20,840 nucleotides of DNA from CAZCGA01 sp964498075 (GCA_964498075.1 CAZCGA010000113.1:1-20840), one strand, 5' to 3'; positions 1-7,607 are shown, counted from the first letter of the stretch. The notes: generated by a model from the sequence alone, not told the origin. A program made the numbers and translations.

Positions 1-507
1 GCTCGGATCCAGAAGGATCGTGTGCAGGCACATCCCACCGGCGCCCGGCTGCCAGGAGGGCCCCGATCCGTGGCCGCGCAGTCCGGCGAGCTCCTGCCAC
101 GTCTGGCCGCCGTCGGTCGAGCGAAACAAGGCGGCGTCTTCAACCCCGGCCCAGACGGTGTCCGGATCGGCGAGCGACGGCTCGAGATGCCAGACGCGCT
201 TGAACTCCCAGGGGTGCGGCGTGCCGTCGTACCACAGGTGCGTGCCGGTGACGCCGTCGTACACGAACTGGTTCCCCACCGTCTCCCAGGTCTTGCCGCC
301 GTCGTTGGAGCGCTGGATCACCTGCCCGAACCAGGCGCTGCTCTGCGACGCGTACAATCGATTCGGGTCGGCGGGTGATCCCTTGAGGTGGTAAATCTCC
401 CAACCCGCGAAGTGGGGACCGTTGACGTCCCACCGTTCCCGCTTTCCGTCCGACGCCAGAACGAACGCGCCCTTGCGTGTTCCGACCAGTACCCGTATCC
501 GACTCAT
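1..507 (-). CDS. Asp-box (BNR) beta-propeller protein, sialidase/VPS10-like fold, 3' end outside window
   Basis: The first 169 residues of a longer protein are visible; the frame is still open at base 1. Two clear Asp boxes of the form S-x-D-G-G-x-T-W lie at residues 67-74 and 130-137, spaced 63 residues apart as in successive blades of a sialidase-like propeller. This family (WD40/YVTN/BNR-like, often labelled exo-alpha-sialidase or glycosyl hydrolase) usually has 300-400 residues, so more than half is missing. There is no signal peptide: the start MSRIRVLVGTRKG goes straight into the first blade strand, so the protein is probably cytoplasmic. The ATG at 507-505 is preceded by AAAGGAGTTGGGA, a strong ribosome binding site. 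It diverges from the GST gene across about 150 bp. An Asp box does not establish sialidase activity, and I infer no substrate. Confidence 0.8.
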   Translation of the reverse strand, partial: MSRIRVLVGTRKGAFVLASDGKRERWDVNGPHFAGWEIYHLKGSPADPNRLYASQSSAWFGQVIQRSNDGGKTWETVGNQFVYDGVTGTHLWYDGTPHPWEFKRVWHLEPSLADPDTVWAGVEDAALFRSTDGGQTWQELAGLRGHGSGPSWQPGAGGMCLHTILLDPS

Positions 508-660
508 TCCCAACTCCTTTCCGAGCAATCGCCCGCGCCGCGGGTGGTCCTACTGTAATGTCGCACGGGTTGGAACAGAATCGACATACCCGGCGATCCG
601 GCGAAAAGGAAGCCGATCGACGCGAGTTCTGGTAGGATCGCGGACAATACAGAGGTGACG

Positions 661-1443
661 ATGAAGCAGCGTGGAGCCCCGATCGAGCTGTACTACTGGC
701 CCGGCATTCAGGGGCGCGGCGAGTTCGTGCGCCTGTTGCTCGAGGACGCCGGCGCCGCCTACGTCGACGTCGCGCGTGAGCGGAAGAACGGACTGGAGGG
801 CATGATGCGCTTCCTCGAGGGCCAGCGGCCCGAGGGCGAGGAGCCGGGCGCGCTGCCGTTTGCGCCGCCCTTCGTGAAGGTCGGCAACGTCGTCGTATCA
901 CAGACGGCGAACATCCTCGCCTTCCTCGCGCCGCGGCTCGGCCGCGTGGCCAACGACGCGGCGCTCCGTGCGGAGGCGAGCCAGATCCAGCTCACGCTGG
1001 TGGACTTCGTCGGCGAGATCCACGACACCCACCATCCGATCGCCGGGAGCCTCTACTACGAAGACCAGAAGGGCGCGGCAAAGCGCCGCGCACGGGAGTT
1101 CGTGAAGCAGCGGATGCCGAAATACCTCGGTTGGCTCGAGAAGGTGCTGGCGCACAACCGGAAGAGCAGGGGGCAATGGCTCGTCGGCTCCGATTGCACG
1201 TACGTTGATCTGTCGGCGTTCCAGATCGTCGAGGGGCTGCGGTACGCGTTTCCGAATGCGATGACGCGGCTCGAACCGAGGATCCCGGGTGTGGTCGCGC
1301 TGCGTGATCGCGTGGCGGAAAGGCCGCGTATCGCGGCGTACTTGAGATCGAAGCGGCGGCAGCCGTTCAACCAGATGGGGATCTTCCGGTGCTATCCCGA
1401 GCTGGATGCGCCGGCGCGTCGGGTTCGACGACCGAGGCAATAG
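661..1443 (+). CDS. Glutathione S-transferase (sigma/pi/mu-like architecture)
   Basis: This is a cytosolic GST that would conjugate glutathione to electrophiles or carry out a related thiol reaction. The N-terminal thioredoxin-like domain opens with IELYYWPG-x-QGRGEFVRLLLE, with the family's active-site Tyr in the first strand. The glutathione-binding turn is near QTANILAFLAP, equivalent to the usual S-N/A-A-I-L motif. The C-terminal helical domain contains the GSD-x-TYVDLSAFQI segment, matching the conserved G-x-x-x-T-x-A-D-L N-capping box. At 260 residues it is slightly long, with an Arg-rich tail. I prefer ATG 661 because GAGG sits five bases upstream; an in-frame GTG at 655 is the alternative. 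It stands alone, convergent with the SRPBCC gene. Substrate unknown. Confidence 0.85.
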   Translation: MKQRGAPIELYYWPGIQGRGEFVRLLLEDAGAAYVDVARERKNGLEGMMRFLEGQRPEGEEPGALPFAPPFVKVGNVVVSQTANILAFLAPRLGRVANDAALRAEASQIQLTLVDFVGEIHDTHHPIAGSLYYEDQKGAAKRRAREFVKQRMPKYLGWLEKVLAHNRKSRGQWLVGSDCTYVDLSAFQIVEGLRYAFPNAMTRLEPRIPGVVALRDRVAERPRIAAYLRSKRRQPFNQMGIFRCYPELDAPARRVRRPRQ

Positions 1444-1495
1444 AAAGCGGTACGCCAGTTGCCGGCGCAAAGGGCGTGATCCTCTCTCAACGGGA

Positions 1496-2002
1496 TCAAC
1501 CTGCGGACGTCTTTGCCAGGGCCGTTCTGAGGTATCCCGCCACCTCGGTGACGAACCGGTGAACCGATACCTCTGCAATGCGGTGGCCGATGAGTGCGTT
1601 CATGGCGCTTCCGAGAGCTCCGAGCGGTGGTTCGTATAAGCCGGAGAAATCCAGCTGCGTCTCGGTCGCGGTCAATGGATAGATGGACAGCTCCGCCCGC
1701 ATGAACGGGAACAGGCGTGGCGAATTCGCAGCCTCCCACTCCAGCTGCAAGCAGGTGGCGGGAACAGACGTGGCTCCCTGGACGCGCTCCTCGATGTTCT
1801 TGACGGATATCGCGATGTCGGTCGCTACTTCGATCCCGGCGATGTTCACGCGCAGCTCCGCGGCTACGGAGCGCGCCCGGGAAGCGGCGGCCTTGGTCGC
1901 AGATTGGAACACGGCGCGCGCGTCGCCCGTCAGTGCATTGCGAACCTGTTCATAAGGATGATTCACGTAGTCGTAGGATCGAATCTGGCTGCCCTTGCTC
2001 AT
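1496..2002 (-). CDS. SRPBCC (START/Bet v 1-like) family protein
   Basis: This 168-residue soluble protein has the length and layout of an SRPBCC ligand-binding or polyketide-cyclase-like domain. An N-terminal strand (SYDYVNHPYEQVRNAL) is followed by a helix and alternating strands. The C-terminal part, LDFSGLYEPPLGALGSAMN and then AEVSVHRFV, resembles the G-x-Y-x-P-P-x-G turn and long terminal helix of that fold. No catalytic residues can be assigned. There is no signal peptide. The ATG at 2002-2000 has GGAG nine bases upstream. It ends 52 bp from the end of the upstream GST gene in tail-to-tail orientation and starts divergently from the small secreted protein. Family assignment is by pattern only; a lipid or aromatic ligand is possible but not shown. 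Confidence 0.6.
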   Translation of the reverse strand: MSKGSQIRSYDYVNHPYEQVRNALTGDARAVFQSATKAAASRARSVAAELRVNIAGIEVATDIAISVKNIEERVQGATSVPATCLQLEWEAANSPRLFPFMRAELSIYPLTATETQLDFSGLYEPPLGALGSAMNALIGHRIAEVSVHRFVTEVAGYLRTALAKTSAG

Positions 2003-2172
2003 CTTGGCTCACTCCGTCGGTTGGCGGCGCACTGACCCATCGTGAAGAGTGGGGAGCTTGCGCTGACGATCATTTACTCCAACCAGAACGTGGCGACAAG
2101 ATCGCACGCTGTGAACGAGAAGCAGGTGTCCGAAGCGGTTATGGTACCGCCGGCCTTCTCGCAGGGACAGGT

Positions 2173-2256
2173 GAACCGGTTTCAGCTTTGGCGGGATGTG
2201 GTATGACCTTGAGCAAAGGAGGAAGGCCATGACTCAACGCGTGAGGAGAACCGGTT
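2173..2256. repeat. Two copies of GAACCGGTT flanking the start of the small secreted-protein gene
   Basis: The 9-mer GAACCGGTT occurs at 2173-2181 and 2248-2256. The copies start exactly 75 bp apart, one about 48 bp upstream of the ATG at 2229 and one about 19 bp inside the gene. Each has the palindromic core AACCGGTT, and the second copy extends to the 10-bp palindrome GAACCGGTTC. Such pairs can be operators, but the second copy also encodes ordinary signal-peptide residues, so coincidence is quite possible. Confidence 0.25.
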
Positions 2257-2639
2257 CCCGGTCATTGCGTGTCCTGGCGGTTGCCGCCGGCATGCTGTCG
2301 ATCGTCGCAACGGCGCCGTTGGCGCTCGCGATCGATCTGGGCGATGCCGCCGGAGGACTTCAGAAAGGGGCCGCGGCGGCGGACGCTGCGCAAGGCGCCA
2401 CAGACAATCCTGCAGGAACGGTGGACACGCTCAAAGGGGCCGCCGCCACGGGATCGAACACGGCTATCGATGAAGCTGCGAAAGGCGCCAGTGTGGGCGC
2501 GGCCACCAAGAAGGGCGGCGCGGCGGCGCTGCAGGAGGTCGTGGGCGGCCCGAAGAAGAAAGCGGCCGACGCTGCGGGGCAAGCGCCCGGCAACCTCGGA
2601 GCCGGCGAGGACGCTCCGGAGAAAGCGCCCGACGAGTAG
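2229..2639 (+). CDS. Small secreted Ala/Gly-rich hypothetical protein
   Basis: The 136-residue product has a textbook Sec signal peptide: a basic n-region (residues 1-14, six Arg), a hydrophobic core at 15-31, and a likely cut after ALA at 34. The mature part of about 100 residues is almost entirely Ala, Gly, Lys, Asp and Thr, without cysteine. It carries imperfect KGA-A units near residues 46, 69, 85 and 95 and an acidic Pro-rich tail. This composition suggests a disordered or amphipathic-helical periplasmic protein, LEA-like in flavour, though I recognise no family. ATG 2229 is chosen because AAAGGAGGAAGG ends two bases upstream; an earlier in-frame ATG at 2196 would place the signal peptide internally. 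It is convergent with the antiporter gene, only 38 bp away. Confidence 0.7.
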   Translation: MTQRVRRTGSRSLRVLAVAAGMLSIVATAPLALAIDLGDAAGGLQKGAAAADAAQGATDNPAGTVDTLKGAAATGSNTAIDEAAKGASVGAATKKGGAAALQEVVGGPKKKAADAAGQAPGNLGAGEDAPEKAPDE

Positions 2640-2652
2640 TCCGCCGCACGCA

Positions 2653-2668
2653 GTCGCCGGCAGGCGAC
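2653..2668. terminator. Possible hairpin between convergent genes
   Basis: GTCGCC-GGCA-GGCGAC is a perfect 6-bp stem with a 4-nt loop, centred in the 38-bp gap between the stop of the small secreted protein (2639) and the antiporter stop (2678). It could act as a shared terminator. It lacks a T-tract on either strand, so intrinsic termination is doubtful. Confidence 0.3.
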
Positions 2669-2677
2669 CGGAAGATC

Positions 2678-4192
2678 CTACCGCCGCGCCATCGACCACT
2701 TGAGCAGCGGCGGTGCCAGCAGCGTCGTGACGATCACCATGATGACCACGGCGGAGAAAAGCCCTTCGTCCACCACGCCCAGCCCCTTGCCGATGCTGGC
2801 GAAGATAAGGCCCACCTCGCCGCGTGGCACCATGCCGATACCGACGGACAGACGGTCGACGCCCTTGCCAGCCGGCAGGCCGGCAAGCAGCTTCCCCACC
2901 GTCGCCACAACCGTGAGCGCCAAGGCGATCCCGATCGTTTCCGTCGACGCGAAGGTCGCGAGGTTCACCTGCATGCCCATGAGCACGAAGAACACCGGCG
3001 CAAAGACCGCCTCGAGTGGATGAACGACCGCTTCGATGGTGCCGCCGGGCTTGCCGTTCTCCTTGGCAAAGTGCTCTTCGTTGAGGATCAATCCGGCGGC
3101 GAACGCGCCGACGATGGTGGCCAGCTCGATCTTGCTGGCCAGCCACGACAGGGCAAACGCCAACGCCAGCGGGAATAGGAGTTTGAGATTGCGCCGGTCG
3201 AGCGCCGTCATCAGCGGGATGAGCGCCCGCACCATGCGTTCACCGAACACGAGGATCACGCCGAGGAACGCAGCCGAGAGCACGGCGATACGCGCCACCG
3301 CGCCCAGCTGGATGCCACCGCTGGCAGCGATGCCGACGACGATGGCCAGGATGATGAGGCCGAGAATGTCATCAATCACCGCCGCGCCCAGGATGACTCG
3401 CGCTTCCGGTGTTTGCAGCTTGTTCATGTCCTTGAAGACCCTGGCGGTGATACCGACGCTGGTTGCGGACAGCGTTGCCCCCATGAACAAGCCGACGGTT
3501 ACCCCGGCGCCGGCCAGCAGTACCTCCGTGGCGAAGAAGCCGAGGGCGAACGGCGCCACGATGCCGATGATGGCGACCGCGAGAGCCCGCGGTCCGACGG
3601 CGAGCATCTCGTGCACGGTCGACTCGAGGCCGACCATGAACAGCAGCAGGATCACTCCGAGATTGGAGAACAGCCACAGCGCGACGGTCATGACAACGAG
3701 AGCGGAGGACTCCGGGCCCGTCAGGATGCTGACGACCTGCGCGCCGAGGCCGCCGGGCGCGAGCTGCGCGGCGGAGAAGACGCGCGTCGCGACCTCACGG
3801 ATAGGCAATCCGGTCGTCCAGATCTGCGCGAACAGCGGTTGCGTCTCACCGAGGTGCATGACGAGGATGAACAACGGGCGGCCCAGCCAGTACCCCAGGT
3901 TGCCGATCACGACACCAACCAGCAGCTCGCCCAGAACGGACGGTTGATTCGCCGCCGCTGCCGCCCAGCGTCCGATCATCGACACGACGATGATCGCTGC
4001 GAGCTCCAGCAAGACGAACGAAAACGGGTCGACGTGCGCGCCGCCACCTCCGCCCTGCGCATCGCTCGCGGCCCAGACGAAGGTGCGTCCGGCGACGACC
4101 GCGAGCGCGACCACCGCGACCGCAAGTAGCGCGCGGACATCTCTCGACTGCCTCAGCCCGCGATCCCGATCCTGATGGCGCAGCGTTGTCAT
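2678..4192 (-). CDS. Cation:proton antiporter, CPA2 family (Na_H_Exchanger domain)
   Basis: This integral membrane protein of 504 residues exchanges Na+ or K+ for protons. Its core shows the CPA2 signatures: GLESTVHEML in the first half, the unwound helix ATSVGITARV, then AAVIDDILGL with the paired ion-binding aspartates at D274-D275, and late helices with HPLEAVFAPVFFVLMGM and PRGEVGLIFA. The DD pair is typical of electrogenic NapA-like members. There is no C-terminal TrkA-N (RCK) domain, unlike KefB/KefC. The N-terminus has an extra hydrophobic helix (residues about 20-42), then a Gly-rich linker before the 12-13 core helices. ATG 4192 is supported by GGAGGAGA seven bases upstream, although the frame stays open far upstream. 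It is probably the last gene of the LLM-ADC operon, 88 bp after the ADC-like stop, but its own promoter cannot be excluded. Confidence 0.9.
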   Translation of the reverse strand: MTTLRHQDRDRGLRQSRDVRALLAVAVVALAVVAGRTFVWAASDAQGGGGGAHVDPFSFVLLELAAIIVVSMIGRWAAAAANQPSVLGELLVGVVIGNLGYWLGRPLFILVMHLGETQPLFAQIWTTGLPIREVATRVFSAAQLAPGGLGAQVVSILTGPESSALVVMTVALWLFSNLGVILLLFMVGLESTVHEMLAVGPRALAVAIIGIVAPFALGFFATEVLLAGAGVTVGLFMGATLSATSVGITARVFKDMNKLQTPEARVILGAAVIDDILGLIILAIVVGIAASGGIQLGAVARIAVLSAAFLGVILVFGERMVRALIPLMTALDRRNLKLLFPLALAFALSWLASKIELATIVGAFAAGLILNEEHFAKENGKPGGTIEAVVHPLEAVFAPVFFVLMGMQVNLATFASTETIGIALALTVVATVGKLLAGLPAGKGVDRLSVGIGMVPRGEVGLIFASIGKGLGVVDEGLFSAVVIMVIVTTLLAPPLLKWSMARR

Positions 4193-4280
4193 GACGGCTC
4201 TCCTCCGCACGGCCCAAGGGTGGGACGCGACGCGTGACGGGTGGCTCAAGGCGTTGCGGGCGGCTCCTTCCCGCCGCCCA

Positions 4281-5018
4281 TCAGCTGACCGGCTCGGTGC
4301 CCTCGAACGCCAGGACATCGGGACGGCATATGAAGCGGACGCGGGCAATCGTGAGGTCCGCCACGGCGAGCGATGCTGACACGGGGTAGACGGGCTGCAC
4401 GCGGGGATCGCCCCAGGCGCCGCCGTCGAACGCCACGACACGCGGCCGGCCGCGTTCGACGCGGTGGACTTGGTAGCGCGCATCCACTTGTACGAGCCGC
4501 AGACCGCGCGGCGTGTGCGCCAGGTGCATGTTCGCCACGTACTGGACGTCCACGGGCGACAGCGGATCGGGATCCGAAACGATGACGTCGAGGATGGTGC
4601 GGCCGTTGGTGACGACCGCGGCGCGTATCGAGTCGTAGTGACGGCGCAGCGTGATCTGACCAACCTGGGTTGAGAACCCCCAGCCCTTGCCAAGCGCTAC
4701 CGCCGCGGCGGTGTTGTCGACAACGGCGGAGACGAGATAGGCGCGCAAGCGCAGGCCGCTGCGGCACTCGATGCGTGTCTGCGCCATGGCGAAGCTCCCC
4801 CACGGGCTCGTGGGACAGCGGTAGAAGAGCCACGTCACGACGGGCGGATCCGTCGGGTGCAATGCCGGCGGCAACATCGCCTCGCGGTACGGCGTGGCGA
4901 GCTCGTACATCACCTGAAGCACCTCGGCCTGCTCGCAGGCGGCCGGCTCCGCGTCCAAGCGCTCCATGACCGGCGCCCGCGCGGCCAGCTCTTCGAGGTT
5001 CGCGGTTCCGATCAGCAT
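4281..5018 (-). CDS. Acetoacetate-decarboxylase-fold protein lacking the Schiff-base lysine
   Basis: This soluble protein of 245 residues matches the ADC superfamily in length and in several landmarks: PPALHPTDPP near residue 50, the central strand pair around 75-100, GKGWGFSTQVGQI at 110-122, and the late strands. In active decarboxylases the equivalent segment is G-x-E-x-x-G-F/Y-P-K-K, where the lysine pair forms the imine. Here it reads G-F-S-T-Q (T117, Q118). The usual Glu of the Y-x-E strand appears to be Gln80. So decarboxylation by the classical mechanism is unlikely; a binding role or different chemistry is inferred. ATG 5018 has GCGAGG five bases upstream and lies only 13 nt after the LLM stop, so the two are almost certainly co-translated. 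Motif alignment was by eye. Confidence 0.7.
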   Translation of the reverse strand: MLIGTANLEELAARAPVMERLDAEPAACEQAEVLQVMYELATPYREAMLPPALHPTDPPVVTWLFYRCPTSPWGSFAMAQTRIECRSGLRLRAYLVSAVVDNTAAAVALGKGWGFSTQVGQITLRRHYDSIRAAVVTNGRTILDVIVSDPDPLSPVDVQYVANMHLAHTPRGLRLVQVDARYQVHRVERGRPRVVAFDGGAWGDPRVQPVYPVSASLAVADLTIARVRFICRPDVLAFEGTEPVS

Positions 5019-5031
5019 TCTGGCCTCGCCA

Positions 5032-6105
5032 TCAGCGAAACACCGGCATGACCTCGCGCGCAAACAAGCGCAGGCTCTCCAGCACCTGTTCCTGCGGAAC
5101 GATCTCCGCGGCGTTGATGATGAAGTTGATGCTGTCGACGCCGATCGACTCCCAGCGTTTGACCGCGCCGACGATCTGCTCGGGGTTGCCGATCGCGATG
5201 CCTTCGGGAACGGCCCGCCGGTCGCCCGGGCTGCCGTCGTCGCCGGCCGGGCGCGGCGCGAGATTGCCGAGCGACTGATAGGCGCGCGTCGGATAGGCCT
5301 CGCGCGTCGACAGCAGATGCGCGTTCAGCAGACTGAAGACACCCAGCATGAGCAGGCCAGTCGCTGCCGCGGACTTCGGGTTCTCATGGCAATGGAGAAA
5401 GTTGAGCGTGGCGACGCGTTCGTTCACTGCCCCCACTGGGTCGCACTGCGTGATGCGGCGCCGGTACTCCTTGGTGCGGCGCTCCTGCTCCGCGTAGCTG
5501 GCCGCGGCGACACCGAGACAGCCGATGCCGCGGTCCGCGGCGTCCAACTCGGTGCCGGGGCTGGTCACCGTCACCCACAGCGGCGGATGCGGCTTCTGCA
5601 GCGGCTTGGGAACGATGGCGCGCTCGGGCATGGAGAAAGAGACACCCTCGTAGGCGAAACGCTCCTGCGTCCACATCTTCGGCAGCACGCGCACGTACTC
5701 GTCCCAGGTCTTCTTGGTGTCGTCGGGATTCACTTGGAAGCCGCCCAGCTCGGTCCAGGTCGACGAGCGCGCCGTCCCAAACTCGAGGCGGCCACCCGAG
5801 AGGATGTCCAGCATGGCGGCACGTTCCGCGACGCGGACCGGATGGTTCATCTGGGGCACGCACACCACCGCGCCGTGTCCGAGGCGGATGCGCTTCGTCT
5901 GCATGGCGCAGGCGGTCAGGAAGATTTCCGGCGCCGAGCAGTGCGAATACTCTTCGAGAAAGTGGTGCTCGACCACCCAGAGGAAATCGAACCCCAGCTC
6001 ATCTGCGACGCGCGCCTGCTCGAGTGCGTTCTCGAAGACGCGGCGCTCGGCGTCCGGGGTGAATGGGCGCGGCACCGAGAGCTCGAAGAAGAGGCCGAAC
6101 TGCAT
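5032..6105 (-). CDS. LLM class flavin-dependent oxidoreductase (bacterial luciferase-like monooxygenase)
   Basis: This 357-residue cytosolic TIM-barrel enzyme uses reduced flavin (FMNH2 or F420H2) to oxygenate or reduce an organic substrate. The first strand MQFGLFFEL, the WVVEHHFLEEY segment with the family's active-site E-H-H, LGHGAVVCVPQMNHPVRVAERAAMLD and SGGRLEFGTARSS are all classic luciferase-family features. GNPEQIVGAVKRWESIGVD is the usual C-terminal helix. I chose ATG 6105 because the first barrel strand begins there, although the frame is open further upstream. There is no Shine-Dalgarno sequence before it, whereas a possible promoter ends only seven bases upstream. It is first in the operon with the ADC-fold gene and diverges from an MFS gene at 6245. 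Substrate unknown; alkanal, ketone or long-chain compounds are possible by family. Confidence 0.88.
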   Translation of the reverse strand: MQFGLFFELSVPRPFTPDAERRVFENALEQARVADELGFDFLWVVEHHFLEEYSHCSAPEIFLTACAMQTKRIRLGHGAVVCVPQMNHPVRVAERAAMLDILSGGRLEFGTARSSTWTELGGFQVNPDDTKKTWDEYVRVLPKMWTQERFAYEGVSFSMPERAIVPKPLQKPHPPLWVTVTSPGTELDAADRGIGCLGVAAASYAEQERRTKEYRRRITQCDPVGAVNERVATLNFLHCHENPKSAAATGLLMLGVFSLLNAHLLSTREAYPTRAYQSLGNLAPRPAGDDGSPGDRRAVPEGIAIGNPEQIVGAVKRWESIGVDSINFIINAAEIVPQEQVLESLRLFAREVMPVFR

Positions 6106-6112
6106 CGGCGTC

Positions 6113-6141
6113 GTTAGATCCGACACGCCCAGAGCAGTCAA
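6113..6141 (-). promoter_or_regulatory. Candidate sigma70 promoter for the LLM-ADC operon
   Basis: On the minus strand TTGACT (6141-6136, five of six matches to the -35 consensus) is followed after exactly 17 bases by TCTAAC (6118-6113, four of six). The -10 element ends seven bases before the LLM ATG, so transcription would begin at or next to the start codon. This fits the absence of a ribosome binding site and suggests a leaderless message. The -10 lacks the important second A and last T. Confidence 0.3.
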
Positions 6142-6244
6142 GAGTGATGCGACGAGGGTACAGAGGTCAACGGCGGTTCCTTCCGGGGCACTGCGAGCCT
6201 CGGGCCGGCTTGCCGACGGGCGCCGGGCGCGATAGCCAGGGCCG

Positions 6245-7441
6245 ATGCCTCGGTGGTGCGCGCACACGCTGGAGAACAACTTGTGGAAGATGAGCGCGCT
6301 GCGGTTCTTCTTCTGGATGCACTTCTTTGCCGCCGTGCTGGTGCCGTTCTTCCGCGACTGGGGCGGCATCACCTACATGCAGATCTTCATCCTCAACGCG
6401 TGGTTCATGCTGTGGAACTTCCTGTTGGAGGTCCCGACCGGCACGGTCGCCGACACCTTCGGGCGCAAGACCTCGCTTGCCCTCGGCTGCCTCGTGGCCG
6501 CGGTGGCGGCGCTCGTCTACGCCAGCACGCCGCGGTTCGTCGTCTTCCTCTGCGGCGAGGTGCTCTTCGCCGTCGCCTTCACGCTGATGTCGGGGGCCGA
6601 CGAGGCGCTGGTGTACGACACCCTCGGCCAGTTGAATCGGAGCGACGCATCGAAACGGACCTTTGCGCGGCTGGAGTCGTTCAAGCTCGCCGGCATCGTC
6701 ACCGGGGCGCTGTGCGGCAGTCTCATCGCCAAGGGGTTCGGCCTGCGCGTGCCGATGCTGGTGCAAGGCGCACCGTGCCTGATCGCCGGCGTGCTTGCCC
6801 TCAGCCTGGTCGAGCCCGGTGATGGCGCACGGCGCGCGCCAGCGACGACGTACATGCAGCTGCTGCGCGGCGGCATCCGCCACTTCCGCAGTCACCGCAT
6901 CTTGCGGGTGCTCGCCTTCGACATGGTCGGCACGGCCGCGCTCGCGTGGCTGATCGTCTGGATGTATCAACCGCAGCTCGAACGAGTGGGCGTCGATCTG
7001 GCATTCTTCGGCGCCATGCACGCGGCGATGTGCATCGGCCAGATCCTTCTCCTCGGCAACATCGAGCGCCTCGAAGCGCTGGTCGGCTCCAAGAAACGCT
7101 ACCTGCTGGTGAGCGCCGTGCTGCCGGGCGTGGCGTTCATCATCGTCGGGCTGTCGAGTCACGTCGTGGTGGTCGTCCTTGGCGTGCTGGTAGCTGCGGT
7201 GTTCGGGATGTCGCGGCCGCCGCTGTTCATCAGCTACATGAACAAGTACATCCCGTCGGAGCAGCGCGCGACGGTGCTGTCGACCATTTCGATGCTGCGC
7301 ACCCTCGCGGGCGCCGTGATCAACCCTATCGCCGGCCTGCTCGCGGACTGGTCGATCACGTCGGCGATGATCGTCTTCGGCATCGCCGCAATCACGCTGG
7401 CCCTGTTCACGCGCGTCGAAGAAGCGCATCTGATCGATTAG
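6245..7441 (+). CDS. MFS transporter
   Basis: This 398-residue polytopic carrier belongs to the major facilitator superfamily. The first helix pair (LRFFFWMHFFAAVLVPFF and onward) leads to motif A, GTVADTFGRKTSL, in the loop between helices 2 and 3. A second six-helix half follows a central cytoplasmic stretch, and a helix near the end carries INPIAGLLADW. Substrate cannot be told from sequence; drug-like or organic-acid efflux is plausible given the surrounding catabolic genes. ATG 6245 has only a weak AGGG upstream. A TTG at 6278 behind GGAGAACAAC or an ATG at 6290 could be the true start without loss of a helix. It diverges from the LLM operon across 139 bp and is followed by a strong palindrome. 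Confidence 0.82.
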   Translation: MPRWCAHTLENNLWKMSALRFFFWMHFFAAVLVPFFRDWGGITYMQIFILNAWFMLWNFLLEVPTGTVADTFGRKTSLALGCLVAAVAALVYASTPRFVVFLCGEVLFAVAFTLMSGADEALVYDTLGQLNRSDASKRTFARLESFKLAGIVTGALCGSLIAKGFGLRVPMLVQGAPCLIAGVLALSLVEPGDGARRAPATTYMQLLRGGIRHFRSHRILRVLAFDMVGTAALAWLIVWMYQPQLERVGVDLAFFGAMHAAMCIGQILLLGNIERLEALVGSKKRYLLVSAVLPGVAFIIVGLSSHVVVVVLGVLVAAVFGMSRPPLFISYMNKYIPSEQRATVLSTISMLRTLAGAVINPIAGLLADWSITSAMIVFGIAAITLALFTRVEEAHLID

Positions 7442-7446
7442 CTCAA

Positions 7447-7469
7447 CCCCCTCCTTACCAAGGAGGGGG
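7447..7469. repeat. Perfect 10-bp stem palindrome, REP-like or terminator hairpin
   Basis: CCCCCTCCTT-ACC-AAGGAGGGGG is a perfect inverted repeat with a 3-nt loop, six bases after the MFS stop. It is very stable but is followed by CACGGGAGGTTGC rather than a T-run, so it is not a canonical intrinsic terminator. Its sequence resembles short CCTCCTT/AAGGAGG palindromes that I recall as scattered intergenic repeats in several GC-rich genomes. Only one copy is seen here. Confidence 0.6.
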
Positions 7470-7607
7470 CACGGGAGGTTGCTTTCGTCGCCCGCAGGCC
7501 AGTCCAGCAGACACCTCGACTGAGCGTCGGCTTTGAACTACAGACGTGGCCATGCACGCTGGCGCCGGCTACCGCTTCTCGCCTTCGCGGCGTAAGGAGG
7601 GTCAGAG

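Noticed and set aside
1477..1498. Hairpin TGATCC/GGATCA between the first GST gene and the SRPBCC gene
   Set aside because: Only a 6-bp AT-containing stem with a 10-nt loop and no T-tract; it partly overlaps the SRPBCC stop codon. Too weak to call a terminator.
4193..4693. Upstream extension of the antiporter frame over the ADC-fold gene
   Set aside because: The added residues are Arg/Ser-rich shadow sequence, and a strong ribosome binding site precedes ATG 4192.
6167..7429. A 420-residue open frame on the minus strand opposite the MFS gene
   Set aside because: Its translation is rich in Asp, His, Arg and Gln with no hydrophobic core or motif. It is the complement of GC-rich MFS codons, which rarely produce stops in that frame.
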